DNA from: Leucobacter chromiireducens subsp. solipictus
GTDB taxonomy: Bacteria; Actinomycetota; Actinomycetes; Actinomycetales; Microbacteriaceae
Direction of reading: 5' to 3'
Length of the DNA: 64,000 nucleotides
NCBI RefSeq assembly: GCF_016758195.1
Contig: NZ_QYAC01000005.1
Coordinates: 62,001-126,000 of the forward strand
The position numbers were made by a program, and so were the translations under genes. This document shows, piece by piece, positions 8,917 to 19,228 of the stretch. Within the stretch, counting starts at the first letter, position 1, and the number at the start of each line of letters is the position of its first letter. The notes beneath the pieces are model-generated. The model made no database searches, was not told where the DNA came from, and worked only from the letters and a program-made list of their open reading frames with translations.

Positions 8917-9621
8917 TTAGCAGCCGTATTGTTCCCAGCTGCGGACGATCTGATAGAAACCTTCACCATTTGCCGGGGTGACAGTGAGTTCGTGCCCGGT
9001 GAGGTAATACTCCGTGCCGTCAGCGTTGGTCATACGGTGCCCGGAGACCCCGCCACCCGGGAAATAGACGGCCTTGGCCGGGAGAGTGAGGTAGCCAAGG
9101 TCAGCGTTCCCGCCGACGTAGATCCAATCACCCGAAGCAGTGTTGCTGTTCTCGAACAGATACACCTCGACCTCTTTGGTGGTGCCGTACACGCAGAGCT
9201 TTGTAGCTTCTTCGGGTATCGGTGCCGCACCACTGCCGGGAACCTCGAGCGTTGGCGCTGACTCGGTGGTCGGCTGGGGTTCCGTCTCGCCCGGTGTGGG
9301 CGTGACCGGCATTACCTCCGGGACGTCGCTATCGACGCGTGCTGTCGGAGCGGAGTCTGGCTGCTCAGAGGTGCCCGGTGATGACGAGAACGGTGTGAAA
9401 ACGAGCACGGCGACCACTGCCCCGACCAGCACGACCGCGGAGGTGGCTGCGGTGACAATGATGCCGAGGTGCCGGGGCTTTTCGGTGACTTTCTGAGTGT
9501 CTGTGCTGAAATCCGGCGGGGGTAGCTCCGACAGGCTCGGGTCTGGCAGCGACGCGTTGCCTGGCAGCGGAGGAGGCGGTAACTGTGACAGATCAGGGCC
9601 AGGGGTTTCGGGAACGCTCAT
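8917..9621 (-). CDS. Single-pass membrane protein, LSQLPPP family
   Basis: 234 residues from ATG 9621, whose ATGA overlaps the stop of the upstream DUF2510 gene; this translational coupling decides the start over one at 9672. The N-terminus has PDLSQLPPPP and LSELPPPDF, a short basic stretch, then a membrane helix (IIVTAATSAVVLVGAVVAVL). After it come a Pro/Thr/Glu-rich stalk and a small C-terminal domain with two Cys (KLCVYG and the final YGC), which could be disulfide-bonded outside the cell. Only 18 bp separate it from the downstream partner. Function unknown. Confidence 0.75.
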   Translation of the reverse strand: MSVPETPGPDLSQLPPPPLPGNASLPDPSLSELPPPDFSTDTQKVTEKPRHLGIIVTAATSAVVLVGAVVAVLVFTPFSSSPGTSEQPDSAPTARVDSDVPEVMPVTPTPGETEPQPTTESAPTLEVPGSGAAPIPEEATKLCVYGTTKEVEVYLFENSNTASGDWIYVGGNADLGYLTLPAKAVYFPGGGVSGHRMTNADGTEYYLTGHELTVTPANGEGFYQIVRSWEQYGC

Positions 9622-9905
9622 GATGTGCTCGTAGGGTGCCCGGGTATCGCTGGCTGCTCGTGTTCGGTCCATGCTGACCCATCCCAGTAGCGTTCAATGC
9701 TTGTATTCGTGGGGTCGAGATACCAGCCTGCGGGCGTCTCAAGCCGTTCGGCTTGCCGCTGCTTCGCTTTGCCCCTGATAGAGAGGAAGACGATAGCGAA
9801 CACGATCACGGCGATCACCAGGATCGGCACGATGATGATGAGCCAAGGGAGCATGTTGAAGCCCGAACCGCCGCCGGTTATGCCTTCACCTCCGGTGTTG
9901 AACAC
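9618..9905 (-). CDS. DUF2510 membrane protein
   Basis: 95 residues from GTG 9905, which follows AGGAGG by about 7 nt. One strong membrane helix (MLPWLIIIVPILVIAVIVFA) is followed by a cytoplasmic DUF2510 module, PAGWYLDPTNTS then RYWDGSAWTEH. DUF2510 is a short Trp-containing motif common in actinobacterial membrane proteins; its ligand is not known. The gene overlaps its upstream neighbour by 28 nt and its downstream neighbour by 4 nt, so the cluster is one operon. Confidence 0.8.
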   Translation of the reverse strand: MFNTGGEGITGGGSGFNMLPWLIIIVPILVIAVIVFAIVFLSIRGKAKQRQAERLETPAGWYLDPTNTSIERYWDGSAWTEHEQPAIPGHPTSTS

Positions 9906-10552
9906 TGTGCACCTCCTGAAGTTTCCGTCAGGTGTACGAGCTTCGCGGTGTGCTGCGAGGTGCGGATGAGTGCGATGGTCACTTCGAGCGTGACCCGGCA
10001 GAACAGGACCGTCAAGAGCACACCGATAGGGCCGAGAACCAGTTGCAGCACTCCCAAGACCTGGAAGAATTCGAGGTCGGAAGATTGGCCTCCGATAGTA
10101 AACAGAATGATCGCGCCGACGATCCACCAGAGCACCGAAAAGATCGACACCAACAGATAGATCAACCGCGCAAACGAAACCGTGACCACGCGATCTGATG
10201 CGAACGAAAGATCGAAGAGGCTGCGGAAGAACCCCGCCTCACGGCTCGGACGTGGCGGAGCGACCTGTGGACGCATCGAGGCGGGCGGGATCGAGCCGCG
10301 CACCGAAGCAACGGACTCGGGCGGCGCGGGTGGAAGCCCTGCCCCGGAACCTTGGGGCGCTGGTGATGGTGATGGTGTTGGCGCTGGCTGTTGGGGCGCG
10401 TTGCCTCTCGCCGGGGTATCGCCTGCGACCTCGGGTGCGACGGGGCGAACCTTTTCAGTCCAGGTTGTTCCATCCCAGTAGCGGAGTTGCTCGCTGTGAG
10501 TGGGATCGGGATGCCAGCCAGCAGGAGGCAAATTGTTTGGATGCTCAGTCAT
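9878..10552 (-). CDS. DUF2510-DUF4282 membrane protein
   Basis: 224 residues. The N-terminal DUF2510 motif reads PPAGWHPDPTHSEQ then RYWDGTTWTEK (residues 9-33). A Pro/Ala linker leads to a C-terminal DUF4282 domain, which starts FFRSLFDLSFASDRVVTVSF and holds two membrane helices, then FCRVTLEVTIALIRTSQHT. It is the first gene of the DUF2510/LSQLPPP operon, lies downstream of a surface-protein gene, and is separated from that gene by a hairpin. Function unknown. Confidence 0.82.
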   Translation of the reverse strand: MTEHPNNLPPAGWHPDPTHSEQLRYWDGTTWTEKVRPVAPEVAGDTPARGNAPQQPAPTPSPSPAPQGSGAGLPPAPPESVASVRGSIPPASMRPQVAPPRPSREAGFFRSLFDLSFASDRVVTVSFARLIYLLVSIFSVLWWIVGAIILFTIGGQSSDLEFFQVLGVLQLVLGPIGVLLTVLFCRVTLEVTIALIRTSQHTAKLVHLTETSGGAQCSTPEVKA

Positions 10553-10569
10553 GACTCTCCTACGTCACT

Positions 10570-10605
10570 GAGGAGGTCTCCCGGCAAGTACTGGGAGACC
10601 TCCTC
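10570..10605 (-). terminator. Hairpin between surface protein and DUF2510 operon
   Basis: A perfect 13-bp inverted repeat (10570-10582 with 10593-10605) lies 20 bp after the stop of the surface-protein gene and just upstream of the DUF4282 gene. It probably ends or attenuates the minus-strand transcript. Confidence 0.7.
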
Positions 10606-10625
10606 AAGATTTGTTAGATGCGGTT

Positions 10626-11528
10626 CTACGCCTGGCGGCGCTTCGCCGCGAAACCGAGGAGCCCTGCTCCAGCGGCAAGGATTGTGGCAGCGGCCCCTGC
10701 GAGTACTCCAAACGGTGTGCTGCCGGTCTCAGCAAGCGTTGCGGGAACCTGGGTATCGGTCTTCACTGCAACGGGAGTCGCGCCGCTCTCGCCTTGGGGG
10801 CCGTCAGGAACCGTTGGGTTGACCGGAGGAACAGGCTTCGGATCAACCGGGGGAACGGGATCGACTGGGTCCACAGGATTAACGGGGTCTACGGGATCGA
10901 CCGGGTCCACGGGGTCTACCGGATCAACAGGGTCGACTGGGTCGGTCGGTCCTGACGGCTTGCCGGTCGTATTGAACATGATCAACGAGTTCAGTTCGAG
11001 GCCGTTGTCACCCACCCAGGTCAGGTCGAAGGTGATGCGATCAGCGTCGCGGTAGTCCATCTCATAAGAGAACTCGCACGAAGCTGAGCCGCCAGCCGGG
11101 ATCGCGATAGGGAGTGGGCAGGTAGACATATCGACGTTGCCGTAGGCCCCGGTCTTTACCAGGTCGTAGCCGGTGATGAGCTGGTCCTGGTCGGTGTAGT
11201 TCATGAACCACTGGAAGCTCCAGTAGGTCGAACCAACTGACTCGCCGTAGGCACCCCACGAGTTGTCAGCATCGCCCGGGCGGGGATGATCGGCGGGGTC
11301 AAATCCCCAATCAATACCCGATCCTGCGGCTACGGGTGCTGCCAGTGTCTCGGCTGAGGTCTCCTCGCTGTTTGCGGACACCTCGACGTCAACAGTTGGA
11401 GCCGTGTCGATGGTGTCAACTGCGAATGCAGCCGCAGGACTCAGAAGCCCCGCTGCTACAACCCCGGTTGCCACGACTGTGGCCATGGCTTTCTTCTTGT
11501 CGTTCCGCCAAAAACTTGAACGCTGCAT
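10626..11528 (-). CDS. Secreted surface protein with DPV repeats and LAETG sortase motif
   Basis: 300 residues. A signal peptide (basic start, then [22 protein letters not shown]) is followed by a mature domain of about 150 residues with two Cys and many Trp/Tyr. Next comes a low-complexity spacer of about a dozen DPV or NPV triplets. LAETG (265-269), a hydrophobic helix and a KRR tail end the protein. LAXTG is the class E sortase signal of actinobacteria, so the protein is expected to be linked to peptidoglycan. A GAGAGGGA ribosome site precedes the ATG. No sortase gene is in this window. Its place in the element suggests a cell-contact role. Confidence 0.85.
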   Translation of the reverse strand: MQRSSFWRNDKKKAMATVVATGVVAAGLLSPAAAFAVDTIDTAPTVDVEVSANSEETSAETLAAPVAAGSGIDWGFDPADHPRPGDADNSWGAYGESVGSTYWSFQWFMNYTDQDQLITGYDLVKTGAYGNVDMSTCPLPIAIPAGGSASCEFSYEMDYRDADRITFDLTWVGDNGLELNSLIMFNTTGKPSGPTDPVDPVDPVDPVDPVDPVDPVNPVDPVDPVPPVDPKPVPPVNPTVPDGPQGESGATPVAVKTDTQVPATLAETGSTPFGVLAGAAATILAAGAGLLGFAAKRRQA

Positions 11529-11685
11529 GTGTTGTTCCCTCTCGGTGTCTCAGGCAATCGCTGCTGCCCTGATTGCTATAGATGCACGCGTCTAGGTATC
11601 GGCTATGCGTGCCTCAACTTGACACTTTATAGCATGACCTCAATAAAGGGTGTTCTATTGCTGTACCCGTGCAGATGATTAATTA

Positions 11686-11943
11686 GTGGCATGGGACAAA
11701 CAGAAAGCTGAGCGGTTCGGGGAAACGCTGAAGGACCTCCGAGGAGCGAAGGGCTTCACGCAAGAGTCGTTGGCTTGGCATGCTGGGACGACCAAGAACC
11801 AGATTCAGCTCCTTGAATCGGGAAAAGCTTCTGGGAATCAGGGCGTTGATCGGCCTTCAAATCCGAGAATCACATCACTGATGGGGCTTGCGGATGCGCT
11901 TGGCATGTCTCTTGCTGAACTCATGGAAGCTGCTGACCTCTAA
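11686..11943 (+). CDS. XRE-family HTH regulator
   Basis: 85-residue single-domain helix-turn-helix protein: LRGAKGFTQESLAWHAGTTK is the recognition region, and NPRITSLMGLADALGMSLAEL is the typical last helices. The start is GTG 11686; no clear ribosome site precedes it, so it may be leaderless. It is divergent from the LAETG surface gene, with a TTGACA word at about 11619 in between. It may repress the surface cluster or element genes; this is inference from position. Confidence 0.85.
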   Translation: MAWDKQKAERFGETLKDLRGAKGFTQESLAWHAGTTKNQIQLLESGKASGNQGVDRPSNPRITSLMGLADALGMSLAELMEAADL

Positions 11944-12423
11944 CTGGCCCAAAGGTGTCAGCATTAGAAACGTGAATGGCAGTATTAGAAACCACAATTC
12001 GAAACTCGCCGACTGATCCGCGCACATTTCTCGCGCCTGCGCCATAGATGATTGTGATCCGCGCGCGAGTAAGCGCTGAGGCGCGAAAGAGTTAGTACGG
12101 CCCTTCATGGGCCTTTGCGTAGTTAGTTTTTCTTGTTAGCTCCGCGCTCACAATAAACCCTTCCGGGTCCCTGTTTCCTGCCCCGGACGGCCCCGTGGCG
12201 CGCTTTTCGGGCGCGCGTGGCCCCTCGGGGCCGCATCACGCTTGTTAGTTCGCCTCCGCGTCGCGTGCGGGCTTCGGCGGTTCGGACGGCGTTACAGGTG
12301 CCAGCCCGATAGCTGAGCGCCCTCGCTCCGTGTGCTTAGCTTTCGGGCGCTGATTCGAGAGCGTCGTGGGAGGTGATGTGTGCGGTGGGGTACACCTCAC
12401 CGGGCAGTGAGCATGCTGCCTGA
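11944..12423. other. Non-coding, structured stretch of element 1
   Basis: No gene seen. It has a small hairpin GGCCC-TTCAT-GGGCC then TTTG (12099-12113), probably the terminator of the XRE gene. It also has a GC-rich nested structure: GGCCCC 12189-12194 with GGGGCC 12227-12232, enclosing GCGCGC 12198-12203 with 12211-12216. This could be an untranslated RNA or a single-strand origin hairpin; neither is shown. Confidence 0.45.
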
Positions 12424-12465
12424 AAGTGTGTTGTTCAGGGTGGCATCCCGCCACAAAACACACTT
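12424..12465 (+). promoter_or_regulatory. Nested inverted repeat before the resolvase gene
   Basis: Outer arms AAGTGTGTT (12424-12432) and AACACACTT (12457-12465) enclose inner arms GTGGC (12440-12444) and GCCAC (12450-12454). It ends 18 bp before the resolvase ATG. It may be a res-like binding site for autoregulation or an mRNA hairpin. Confidence 0.5.
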
Positions 12466-12483
12466 ACGCATGGAGGTCTAGAC

Positions 12484-13080
12484 ATGGCCGGTCAACTCAT
12501 CGGATACCTACGAGTCAGTAGCATCGACCAGAACCCCGAACGGCAGGTCGAAAGCATCGGCTCAACCGACCGGAACTTCACCGACTACGCATCAGGAGGC
12601 AGCACCGACCGACCAGAACTGCGCGAACTCATCGGATACGCGAGAACCGGCGACAAGATCCGAGTGGCGAGCATCGACCGTCTCGCGCGCTCAACCCACG
12701 ACCTACACGAGCTGATCCACTTCTTCACCGACGAGGGTATCGGTGTGGAGTTCGTGAAAGAAGGACTGAAGTTTGAGCCCGGCGCGGATGCCTCCCCGAT
12801 GGATCAACTCATGCTCGCGATGCTCGGCGCTATCGCCCAATTCGAACGCGCACTGATCCGGGAACGACAGGCAGAAGGCATCCGGGCTGCGAGGAAGCGC
12901 GGAGTGTACGACCGCGCACCGAAGCTCTCATCGGAGCAGATCACGGAAGCACAGGCGCTGATTGCCTCAGGGGTGCCGAAGACCCGGATTGCCGAACGCC
13001 TAGGGGTATCGCGCTCGACGTTGTACCAAGCATTGAAGGGTACTGGTAGGTACAGTGAAGTGGAAGTCGAGCACGAATAG
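12484..13080 (+). CDS. Serine recombinase, resolvase/invertase family (intact)
   Basis: 198 residues. The catalytic domain begins IGYLRVSSIDQNPERQ with nucleophile Ser12, and the arginine motif is intact (ASIDRLARST). The dimer helix region contains LGAIAQFERALIRERQAEGI, followed by a C-terminal helix-turn-helix (IAERLGVSRSTLYQAL). Length fits Tn3-type resolvases and Pin-type invertases. ATG 12484 follows TGGAGG. It could resolve element multimers or invert DNA. It is the only complete active site among the three family members in element 1. Confidence 0.92.
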   Translation: MAGQLIGYLRVSSIDQNPERQVESIGSTDRNFTDYASGGSTDRPELRELIGYARTGDKIRVASIDRLARSTHDLHELIHFFTDEGIGVEFVKEGLKFEPGADASPMDQLMLAMLGAIAQFERALIRERQAEGIRAARKRGVYDRAPKLSSEQITEAQALIASGVPKTRIAERLGVSRSTLYQALKGTGRYSEVEVEHE

Positions 13081-13215
13081 TCCACCGCAGCTCTTGATCT
13101 CTAATGTATCGGGCGCAAAGTACTGAGACCCGCTTTTGTGGATTAGACCTTCCCCACCCCCGCCAGGGTCTATTGCCATAAGGTGCTCCACGCGTGTCTC
13201 TGCATGCGGTCGCGG

Positions 13216-14778
13216 TTAGATAATTCCCAGCGCAATACTCTTAGTACGTGCCTCTTGGATGCTTGAAACGCTGAGCTTCCGAAACGCCGAACGGCTCTGG
13301 GACTTTACCGTATTTAGAGATACTGATTCACGAGCAGCGACTTCCTTTCTCGAAGAACCTCTCAATAGCTGCTTGAGGATTACGAGTTCGCGAGACGTGA
13401 GGCCAACTAATGGTGCCTTGTCATCTCCCTGCGGAAAGTTAAATTGGGGGCCGACGCCACTGGACCGCCATTTCTCGTAGATAGCGTCAGTACAGGGAGA
13501 TTCCGGAACGAGGTCAAATAGAGCCCGAGCGGCGTCCGATGGGGCTGAAGCGAACACCGAGATGCAGCCATTAAAGCGATTTAACAGTTCCTCAAACGTT
13601 TCCTTGGCTTCGATTCTCCTGCCTAACACCAGTTGACAACTTGCTTCGAGGGCCAGATAGTCCAGCTTCGCGCGGTCTTCAGCTTTGATTGCACCTGCGG
13701 CTAGCTCATCAAGTGAGTGTTGGTAATCGCCGCTCAATGACGCGATCCGCGCCCGAAACAGCTGTACAAATGCAGTGTCATGGATTGAGTCCAGCTGCCC
13801 TGAAGCTTCTTCGATGTCTCCAAGACTGATGAGAGCTTCGACGTTCAACCGTTTCAAGACGTCCTGTGGCAGCCAGCTAGACGCTTCGGCAATTTGCTGT
13901 TGAGCCTGTAGCGGTTGTCCCGACAGGAGCAAGAACTTCACCCGTGCTTCAACAATCAGATGATAGAACTCGAATCCGTGTGTCGGTTGCGCCAGATCCT
14001 GAAGCAAGGTTCTAGCCCTCAAGAGATCCAGTTCCTCGGTGGCAATGATGAACTCAGCAAGCGGAGCGGCAAACTGCACCACCGGAGAGTAGTCCGGGCT
14101 AATCGATGAGGGCCAGGCGCGCGACCGGGTAAGCCATTCTTTTCCTTGTTCGAGTCGGCCCATGAGAGCATGGATCAGCCCAATGTTCCCGGCTGCCTCG
14201 TGCGCAATGACCCCTAATTCATCTTGATGCCTCCAGCGCCATGCCTGCAGATACGCTTCGAGCGCTTTCGCAAGGTTTCCTGCCAGCAGATGCGTCTTGG
14301 CCGCTTGGGCAAAATATGCGGACGCGGCCTTCTCAGCTGCGGAGCCGATCCTGCTGGCCTCAGCAAGAACCCAGGCTTCTGAATCGCCAACAAGCTCGAG
14401 TGCTTCATCTACGAGTCCATCCAACCTGCGCGCAATTACAGCAAGAGTTACTCTCCGCACGAGCGCAGCGCGTGACATAGGAGTCCTTGCCGCAGAGTAC
14501 CTAGCAGCCTCGAACTGAAAGTCCGATATTGGCGCTAGGCCAGTGAGCTCCAAATGAAATCGCAGGTCTGGTCGAGCGTCGCGAAATTCCCTAGGCATTT
14601 GCTCCAAGGTGCGTTGCATCAGGGACAAACCCCCAGAGTCGTGTACGAGCGACAAGGGGGCATCCACCAGCAACTCCGCTACCTTGTCCCAATCACAAGA
14701 ATGCAAGGCTGGTTCTAGAGCCCAGGCAAGGCCACGACCGTTGGCCAGTGAAGCCGACTCGCTGCCCTCGACAGACAT
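13216..14778 (-). CDS. LuxR-family transcriptional regulator with helical-repeat sensor region
   Basis: 520 residues. The first 440 are Ala/Leu-rich helices in TPR-like pairs, with no P-loop. The C-terminal 60 residues are a LuxR DNA-binding domain: LTSRELVILKQLLRG, then RKEVAARESVSLNTVKSQ. GAGGTG lies about 10 nt before the ATG. It is divergent from the giant adhesin gene and shares a 390-bp intergenic region holding phased GGGTGAA repeats, so it probably controls that gene. The signal it senses is unknown. The codon mix is less GC-rich than the chromosome. Confidence 0.85.
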   Translation of the reverse strand: MSVEGSESASLANGRGLAWALEPALHSCDWDKVAELLVDAPLSLVHDSGGLSLMQRTLEQMPREFRDARPDLRFHLELTGLAPISDFQFEAARYSAARTPMSRAALVRRVTLAVIARRLDGLVDEALELVGDSEAWVLAEASRIGSAAEKAASAYFAQAAKTHLLAGNLAKALEAYLQAWRWRHQDELGVIAHEAAGNIGLIHALMGRLEQGKEWLTRSRAWPSSISPDYSPVVQFAAPLAEFIIATEELDLLRARTLLQDLAQPTHGFEFYHLIVEARVKFLLLSGQPLQAQQQIAEASSWLPQDVLKRLNVEALISLGDIEEASGQLDSIHDTAFVQLFRARIASLSGDYQHSLDELAAGAIKAEDRAKLDYLALEASCQLVLGRRIEAKETFEELLNRFNGCISVFASAPSDAARALFDLVPESPCTDAIYEKWRSSGVGPQFNFPQGDDKAPLVGLTSRELVILKQLLRGSSRKEVAARESVSLNTVKSQSRSAFRKLSVSSIQEARTKSIALGII

Positions 14779-14854
14779 TTCTCACGCACCTCTCTGCATG
14801 CTGAACCTGGAGTTCATGCTCACACGACTCAGGGGTGGAGGCGAGAACCGCCCG

Positions 14855-14892
14855 GGGTGAAGTAAGGGTGAAGTTCCCACAGGCGGGGTGAA
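14855..14892 (+). promoter_or_regulatory. Helically phased GGGTGAA repeats between LuxR and adhesin genes
   Basis: GGGTGAA starts at 14855, 14866 and 14886, spacings of 11 and 20 bp, about one and two helical turns. This is the pattern of an activator binding array. It lies between the divergent LuxR and adhesin genes and is a candidate operator for the LuxR protein. Confidence 0.55.
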
Positions 14893-15171
14893 ATCCCTGC
14901 TCAGCTGCGAAAAATCTAAGAATACTGGGTGACTGGAGGCTTTACCTTTAAGCCCAGTACCCTCGCATGCGCCTCGACGTGCCTTGTGAGCGTTCCCACT
15001 GGTCTGGATCAAGGTTCAAAGAGGGTACGTCGTTTCTGGATTCCGAATCATACGAATCGATGACCATCGACGAAACCAGAACCAATGCCTCCACTGAAAG
15101 TGGAAAGGAATAACGTGCAACGGAAAACTTTGCGGGGCAAAGAAGTGCCCTTTACGACGGAGGAGGTGACT

Positions 15172-18100
15172 ATGGGGTCCGACCATTCCTACAGCGGGTT
15201 TGGGCGTGGTATCAAGAAAGTGCTAGCAACTGCGCTTGCAGCCTCCCTTCTGACTTTCGGTGGCGCAGGAGCTGCGCAGGCAGTTCAAGCACAGGTACCG
15301 CCCGCCGACAACCCACCCATGCCAGCTCAGTGCGAACTCGACCTCGTCATGAGCCTCGACCTTTCGAACAGCGTCGATGACGCGCAGTTGCAGCAAATGC
15401 GCGACGGCGTGGCAGAACTGGCCGAGTCACTGAGCGAATATCCCGTGCGGTTGTCGCTGCACAACTTCGCCTCGAATGCACCGGCAACAAACGCAGGCAG
15501 CAACGCTCCGTTGCCGATCACGGCGCTCGACAATGCAGGCGTGCAAGCGGTGACAAGTTGGGTCAACGGTATCCAACGCCCCTCCAGCCAGCAGGGGGGC
15601 ACGAACTGGGACCGAGCCTTCGCTGCAGTGGGTAGCAGCAGTGACACCTACGACGCGCTCCTGTTCGTCACCGATGGAAACCCGACTCAGTACGGCAGCC
15701 CCGCACAGGGGCCCGGCAACTCCACGAACACTGCCACGATTAACGCCGCAGTGACGAGCGCGAATGCCGTCAAGGCTCAGGGCACCCGTGTCGTCGGTGT
15801 TGGCCTGACGGACAACATCACTGACATGGACGAGTTCCGCGAGCACATGTCACAGATCTCGGGTCCCGTTGAAGGCAGCGACTACCTGTCAACGAACTTC
15901 GAGGGGCTCTCGGACATTCTCCTCGCCCTCATTTCAGACAACTGTGCTGCAGCATCGAATCCAGCGATCGAGCTCGTGAAGACCGCAGCACTCGCTGACG
16001 GCTCTGTCGGGCTTGCCGGAGACACGGTTGAGTACTCGTTCGCTGCGACGAACACTGGCAACGTCACCCTGACTGGCGTTGAGATCTCAGATCCGAAGCC
16101 GGGGCTGTCGGACTTGGTGTACAGCTGGCCCGGCGAGCCAGGAGTGCTTGAGCCTGGTCAGCAAGTCACAGCGACAGCAACGTACACGATCATTGAGTCG
16201 GACCGGGACAACAAGGTTGTCCAGAACTCCGCAAGCGTCACCGGAAACCCGCCGACCGGCCCTCCGGTGACCGATGAAGATGACGCAGAGGTACTCCTTC
16301 CGAACGATCCGGCTATCGAGCTTGTGAAGACTGGTGGCCTCTCTGACGGCGCGACTGGCGTCGCCGGAGATATCGTTGAGTACGCGTTCACCGCAACGAA
16401 CACCGGTGGGGTGACCCTCACCGGTGTTGAAATCACTGATCCGCTCCCTGGGCTCTCGGACCTCACCTATGTTGAATGGCCAGGAGCGCCTGGCGTTCTC
16501 GAGCCCGGCCAGAGCGTTACCGCGAACGCCACGTACACGGTGAAGCAGTCGGACGTGAACGCTGGCAACATCCACAACGTCGCAACCGCTACCGGCACCC
16601 CGCCTACCGGCGACAATGTGGCTGACACTGATGACAACGATGTGCCGCTGGCGTCCAACCCGGCAATCACCCTTGTGAAGACCGGTGCTATCGCTGAGGG
16701 GCAGACCGGCAAGCCCGGTGACACCGTCGAGTACAAGTTCACGGCAACCAATACCGGGAACGTGACCCTCACTGATGTGTCGATCGCCGATCACATGCCC
16801 GGCCTCTCCGACATTGTGTACGGTGACTGGCCCAGTGAAACAGGTGTTCTTGCGCCCGGTCAGAACATCACTGCCACCGCAAACTACACGGTGAAGCAGT
16901 CGGACGTGAACGCAGGAGTAGTCGATAACACCGCTACGACCGTTGGCACCCCGCCCGCTGGCGACGATGTCACCGACACCGACGATGCCACCGTCCCGCT
17001 GCCGCAGGATGCGCGCATCGCTGTTGAGAAGACGGGTGCGCTTGCACAGGATGCGACTGGTCGGGCGGGTGACACTGTGGAGTTCGGCTTCACTGTCACC
17101 AACACCGGCTCAGTGACCCTCACTAATGTCGAGCTCGAAGATCCGCTTCCCGGCCTGTCTGACATCACGTACGGCGCATGGCCCGCTGCTGCTGGCGTCC
17201 TCGAACCCGGGGAGAGCGTCACGGCTACGGCAACCTACGTCCTCACTCAGAACGATGTGAATGCAGGCGGCGTGGACAACTCTGTCACCGCCACCGGCAA
17301 CCCGCCAACTGGTGAACCTGTCGAAGACCAGGACGACGTGACTGTTCCTGTGGATTCAAACCCGGCGATCAACCTTGTGAAGACAGGCGGTCTCGAAGAC
17401 GGCGCAACCGGTGAAGCTGGCGACACCGTCCAGTACTCGTTCACCGCAACGAATACCGGCAATGTGACACTTACGGGTGTCACGATCTCGGACGAGCTCA
17501 ACGGCCTGTCAGAGATCGCGTACGGCGTGTGGCCTGGTGACACTGGTGTGCTTGCACCCGGAGAGAGTGTGACTGCGACCGCATCGTATGTCCTCACGCA
17601 AAGCGATGTAGATAGCGGGCGTGTGGAGAACACCGCAACCGCTACTGGCAACCCGCCAACGGGTGATCCGGTGGAGGATGACGACATTGTGATTGTTCCC
17701 GTTGAGCCCTCACCTGCGATCACTCTAGTGAAAGCCGGCGGGCTGGAAGACGGTGCAACCGTAGTCCCGGGCGATCTCATCGAGTACTCGTTCACCGCGC
17801 AGAACACGGGCAATGTAACGCTCATTGACGTGACAATCGCTGACGAGCTGGAAGGCCTGTCGGAGCTGACCTACACGTGGCCCGGCGAAGCAGGCGTCCT
17901 CGCTCCCGGTGAGCAGGTGACTGCAACCGCGACCTACACCATCACCCAGGCCGATATCGACGCGGGTATTGTCCACAACTCCGCTATCTCGACCGGCAAC
18001 CCGCCCACTGGCGAGCCAGTCGAGGACGAGGATGAGCATGACGTGCCGCTCACGCAGCTGCCCGTAATTGATCTGGTGAAGACCGGTCAGCTCGACGGTG

Positions 18101-19212
18101 AAGGATTCGCAGGCGATACGGTCAACTACGGTTTCACTGTCACCAACACCGGCAATGTCACACTTACTGATGTCACGGTTGTCGACGAGCTGGAGGGCCT
18201 GTCAGACATCGTGTTCGGCACGTGGCCCGGAACGGCTGGGGTTCTTGCCCCGGGTGAGAGCGTCACAGCCAGTGCCGCCTACACGCTCACCCAGGCTGAC
18301 GTGGATGCAGGCAGTGTAGACAACACTGCAACTGCGACCGGTACCCCGCCGAAGGGGGAGGACGTGACGGACACGGACGACGTGACCGTACCTGTCGCCC
18401 CTGGCCCCGGGATCGATCTGCGGAAGTCGAGCAGCCTCGAACAGGGAGCCGGCTCAGTTGCGGGCGATACCGTCAACTACCGTTTCACCGCCACCAACAC
18501 CGGCAACGTGACACTTACAGGCGTGACGATCGTCGATGAGATGGAAGGCCTCTCTGAGCTGAGCTACACCTGGCCCGGCGAAGCAGGGACCCTCGCTCCA
18601 GGTGAACAGGTGACCGCGACAGCGACCTACACGCTCACCCAAGCTGATGTAGACGCTGGAAACGTGGACAACCACGCGATCACGACCGGCACCCCGCCGA
18701 CCGGCGATCCAGTGGACGATGACGACGACGAGAAGACGCCGTTGCCCCAGTCCCCCTCCATCGAGCTGGTGAAGACCGGGAAGCTGAACGGTGACACTAT
18801 CGCTTACAGCTTCACCGTGACCAATACCGGCAACGTCACGCTCACGGGCGTAGAGATCACTGACAAGCTCGCGGGCCTGTCGGAGATCACCTACGGCGGA
18901 TGGCCAACCGAAGCTGGTGTACTCGCCCCGGGCGAGCAGGTCACTGCTTCCGCAGAGTACAAGGTCACCGATGCCGATCGAGACCGTGGACGAGTGGATA
19001 ACCATGCCACCGTTACCGGAAACCCGCCTTCGGGACAGTCAGTGACCGACGAAGACGACGTGAAGGTCGTCGTTGGGACGCTCGCGATCACCGGTTCTGA
19101 CTACGTCGGTGCGGGGATCCTCGCCGCAGGTCTGCTGCTCGGAGGCGGAGCGCTCCTGCTACTGATGGTGCGCAAGCGCCGCACAGCTGGCGAGCTCACT
19201 CAGCTGAGCTAG
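15172..19212 (+). CDS. Giant surface adhesin: VWA domain, nine DUF7507/DUF11-type repeats, LAITG anchor
   Basis: 1346 residues from ATG 15172, preceded at 7 nt by AGGAGG; GTG 15115 with AAAGGA is an alternative giving a longer signal peptide. A signal peptide ends near AAQAVQA. A von Willebrand A domain follows, with a MIDAS-type DLSNS and FVTDG. Nine repeats of about 117 residues each begin around AIELVKTG and contain TNTGNVTL and TGNPPTG. The protein ends in LAITG (about 1304-1308), a membrane helix and RKRR. It is expected on the wall through a class E sortase. Repeat-type stalks usually extend a binding head; here the head is VWA. It is divergent from a LuxR regulator. Confidence 0.88.
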   Translation: MGSDHSYSGFGRGIKKVLATALAASLLTFGGAGAAQAVQAQVPPADNPPMPAQCELDLVMSLDLSNSVDDAQLQQMRDGVAELAESLSEYPVRLSLHNFASNAPATNAGSNAPLPITALDNAGVQAVTSWVNGIQRPSSQQGGTNWDRAFAAVGSSSDTYDALLFVTDGNPTQYGSPAQGPGNSTNTATINAAVTSANAVKAQGTRVVGVGLTDNITDMDEFREHMSQISGPVEGSDYLSTNFEGLSDILLALISDNCAAASNPAIELVKTAALADGSVGLAGDTVEYSFAATNTGNVTLTGVEISDPKPGLSDLVYSWPGEPGVLEPGQQVTATATYTIIESDRDNKVVQNSASVTGNPPTGPPVTDEDDAEVLLPNDPAIELVKTGGLSDGATGVAGDIVEYAFTATNTGGVTLTGVEITDPLPGLSDLTYVEWPGAPGVLEPGQSVTANATYTVKQSDVNAGNIHNVATATGTPPTGDNVADTDDNDVPLASNPAITLVKTGAIAEGQTGKPGDTVEYKFTATNTGNVTLTDVSIADHMPGLSDIVYGDWPSETGVLAPGQNITATANYTVKQSDVNAGVVDNTATTVGTPPAGDDVTDTDDATVPLPQDARIAVEKTGALAQDATGRAGDTVEFGFTVTNTGSVTLTNVELEDPLPGLSDITYGAWPAAAGVLEPGESVTATATYVLTQNDVNAGGVDNSVTATGNPPTGEPVEDQDDVTVPVDSNPAINLVKTGGLEDGATGEAGDTVQYSFTATNTGNVTLTGVTISDELNGLSEIAYGVWPGDTGVLAPGESVTATASYVLTQSDVDSGRVENTATATGNPPTGDPVEDDDIVIVPVEPSPAITLVKAGGLEDGATVVPGDLIEYSFTAQNTGNVTLIDVTIADELEGLSELTYTWPGEAGVLAPGEQVTATATYTITQADIDAGIVHNSAISTGNPPTGEPVEDEDEHDVPLTQLPVIDLVKTGQLDGEGFAGDTVNYGFTVTNTGNVTLTDVTVVDELEGLSDIVFGTWPGTAGVLAPGESVTASAAYTLTQADVDAGSVDNTATATGTPPKGEDVTDTDDVTVPVAPGPGIDLRKSSSLEQGAGSVAGDTVNYRFTATNTGNVTLTGVTIVDEMEGLSELSYTWPGEAGTLAPGEQVTATATYTLTQADVDAGNVDNHAITTGTPPTGDPVDDDDDEKTPLPQSPSIELVKTGKLNGDTIAYSFTVTNTGNVTLTGVEITDKLAGLSEITYGGWPTEAGVLAPGEQVTASAEYKVTDADRDRGRVDNHATVTGNPPSGQSVTDEDDVKVVVGTLAITGSDYVGAGILAAGLLLGGGALLLLMVRKRRTAGELTQLS

Positions 19213-19228
19213 CAACGAGTTCATTGGG

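Noticed and set aside
15950-19060. Regular DNA repeats as a possible CRISPR array
   Set aside because: The period is about 350 bp, in frame, and encodes protein repeats; there are no short spacers.
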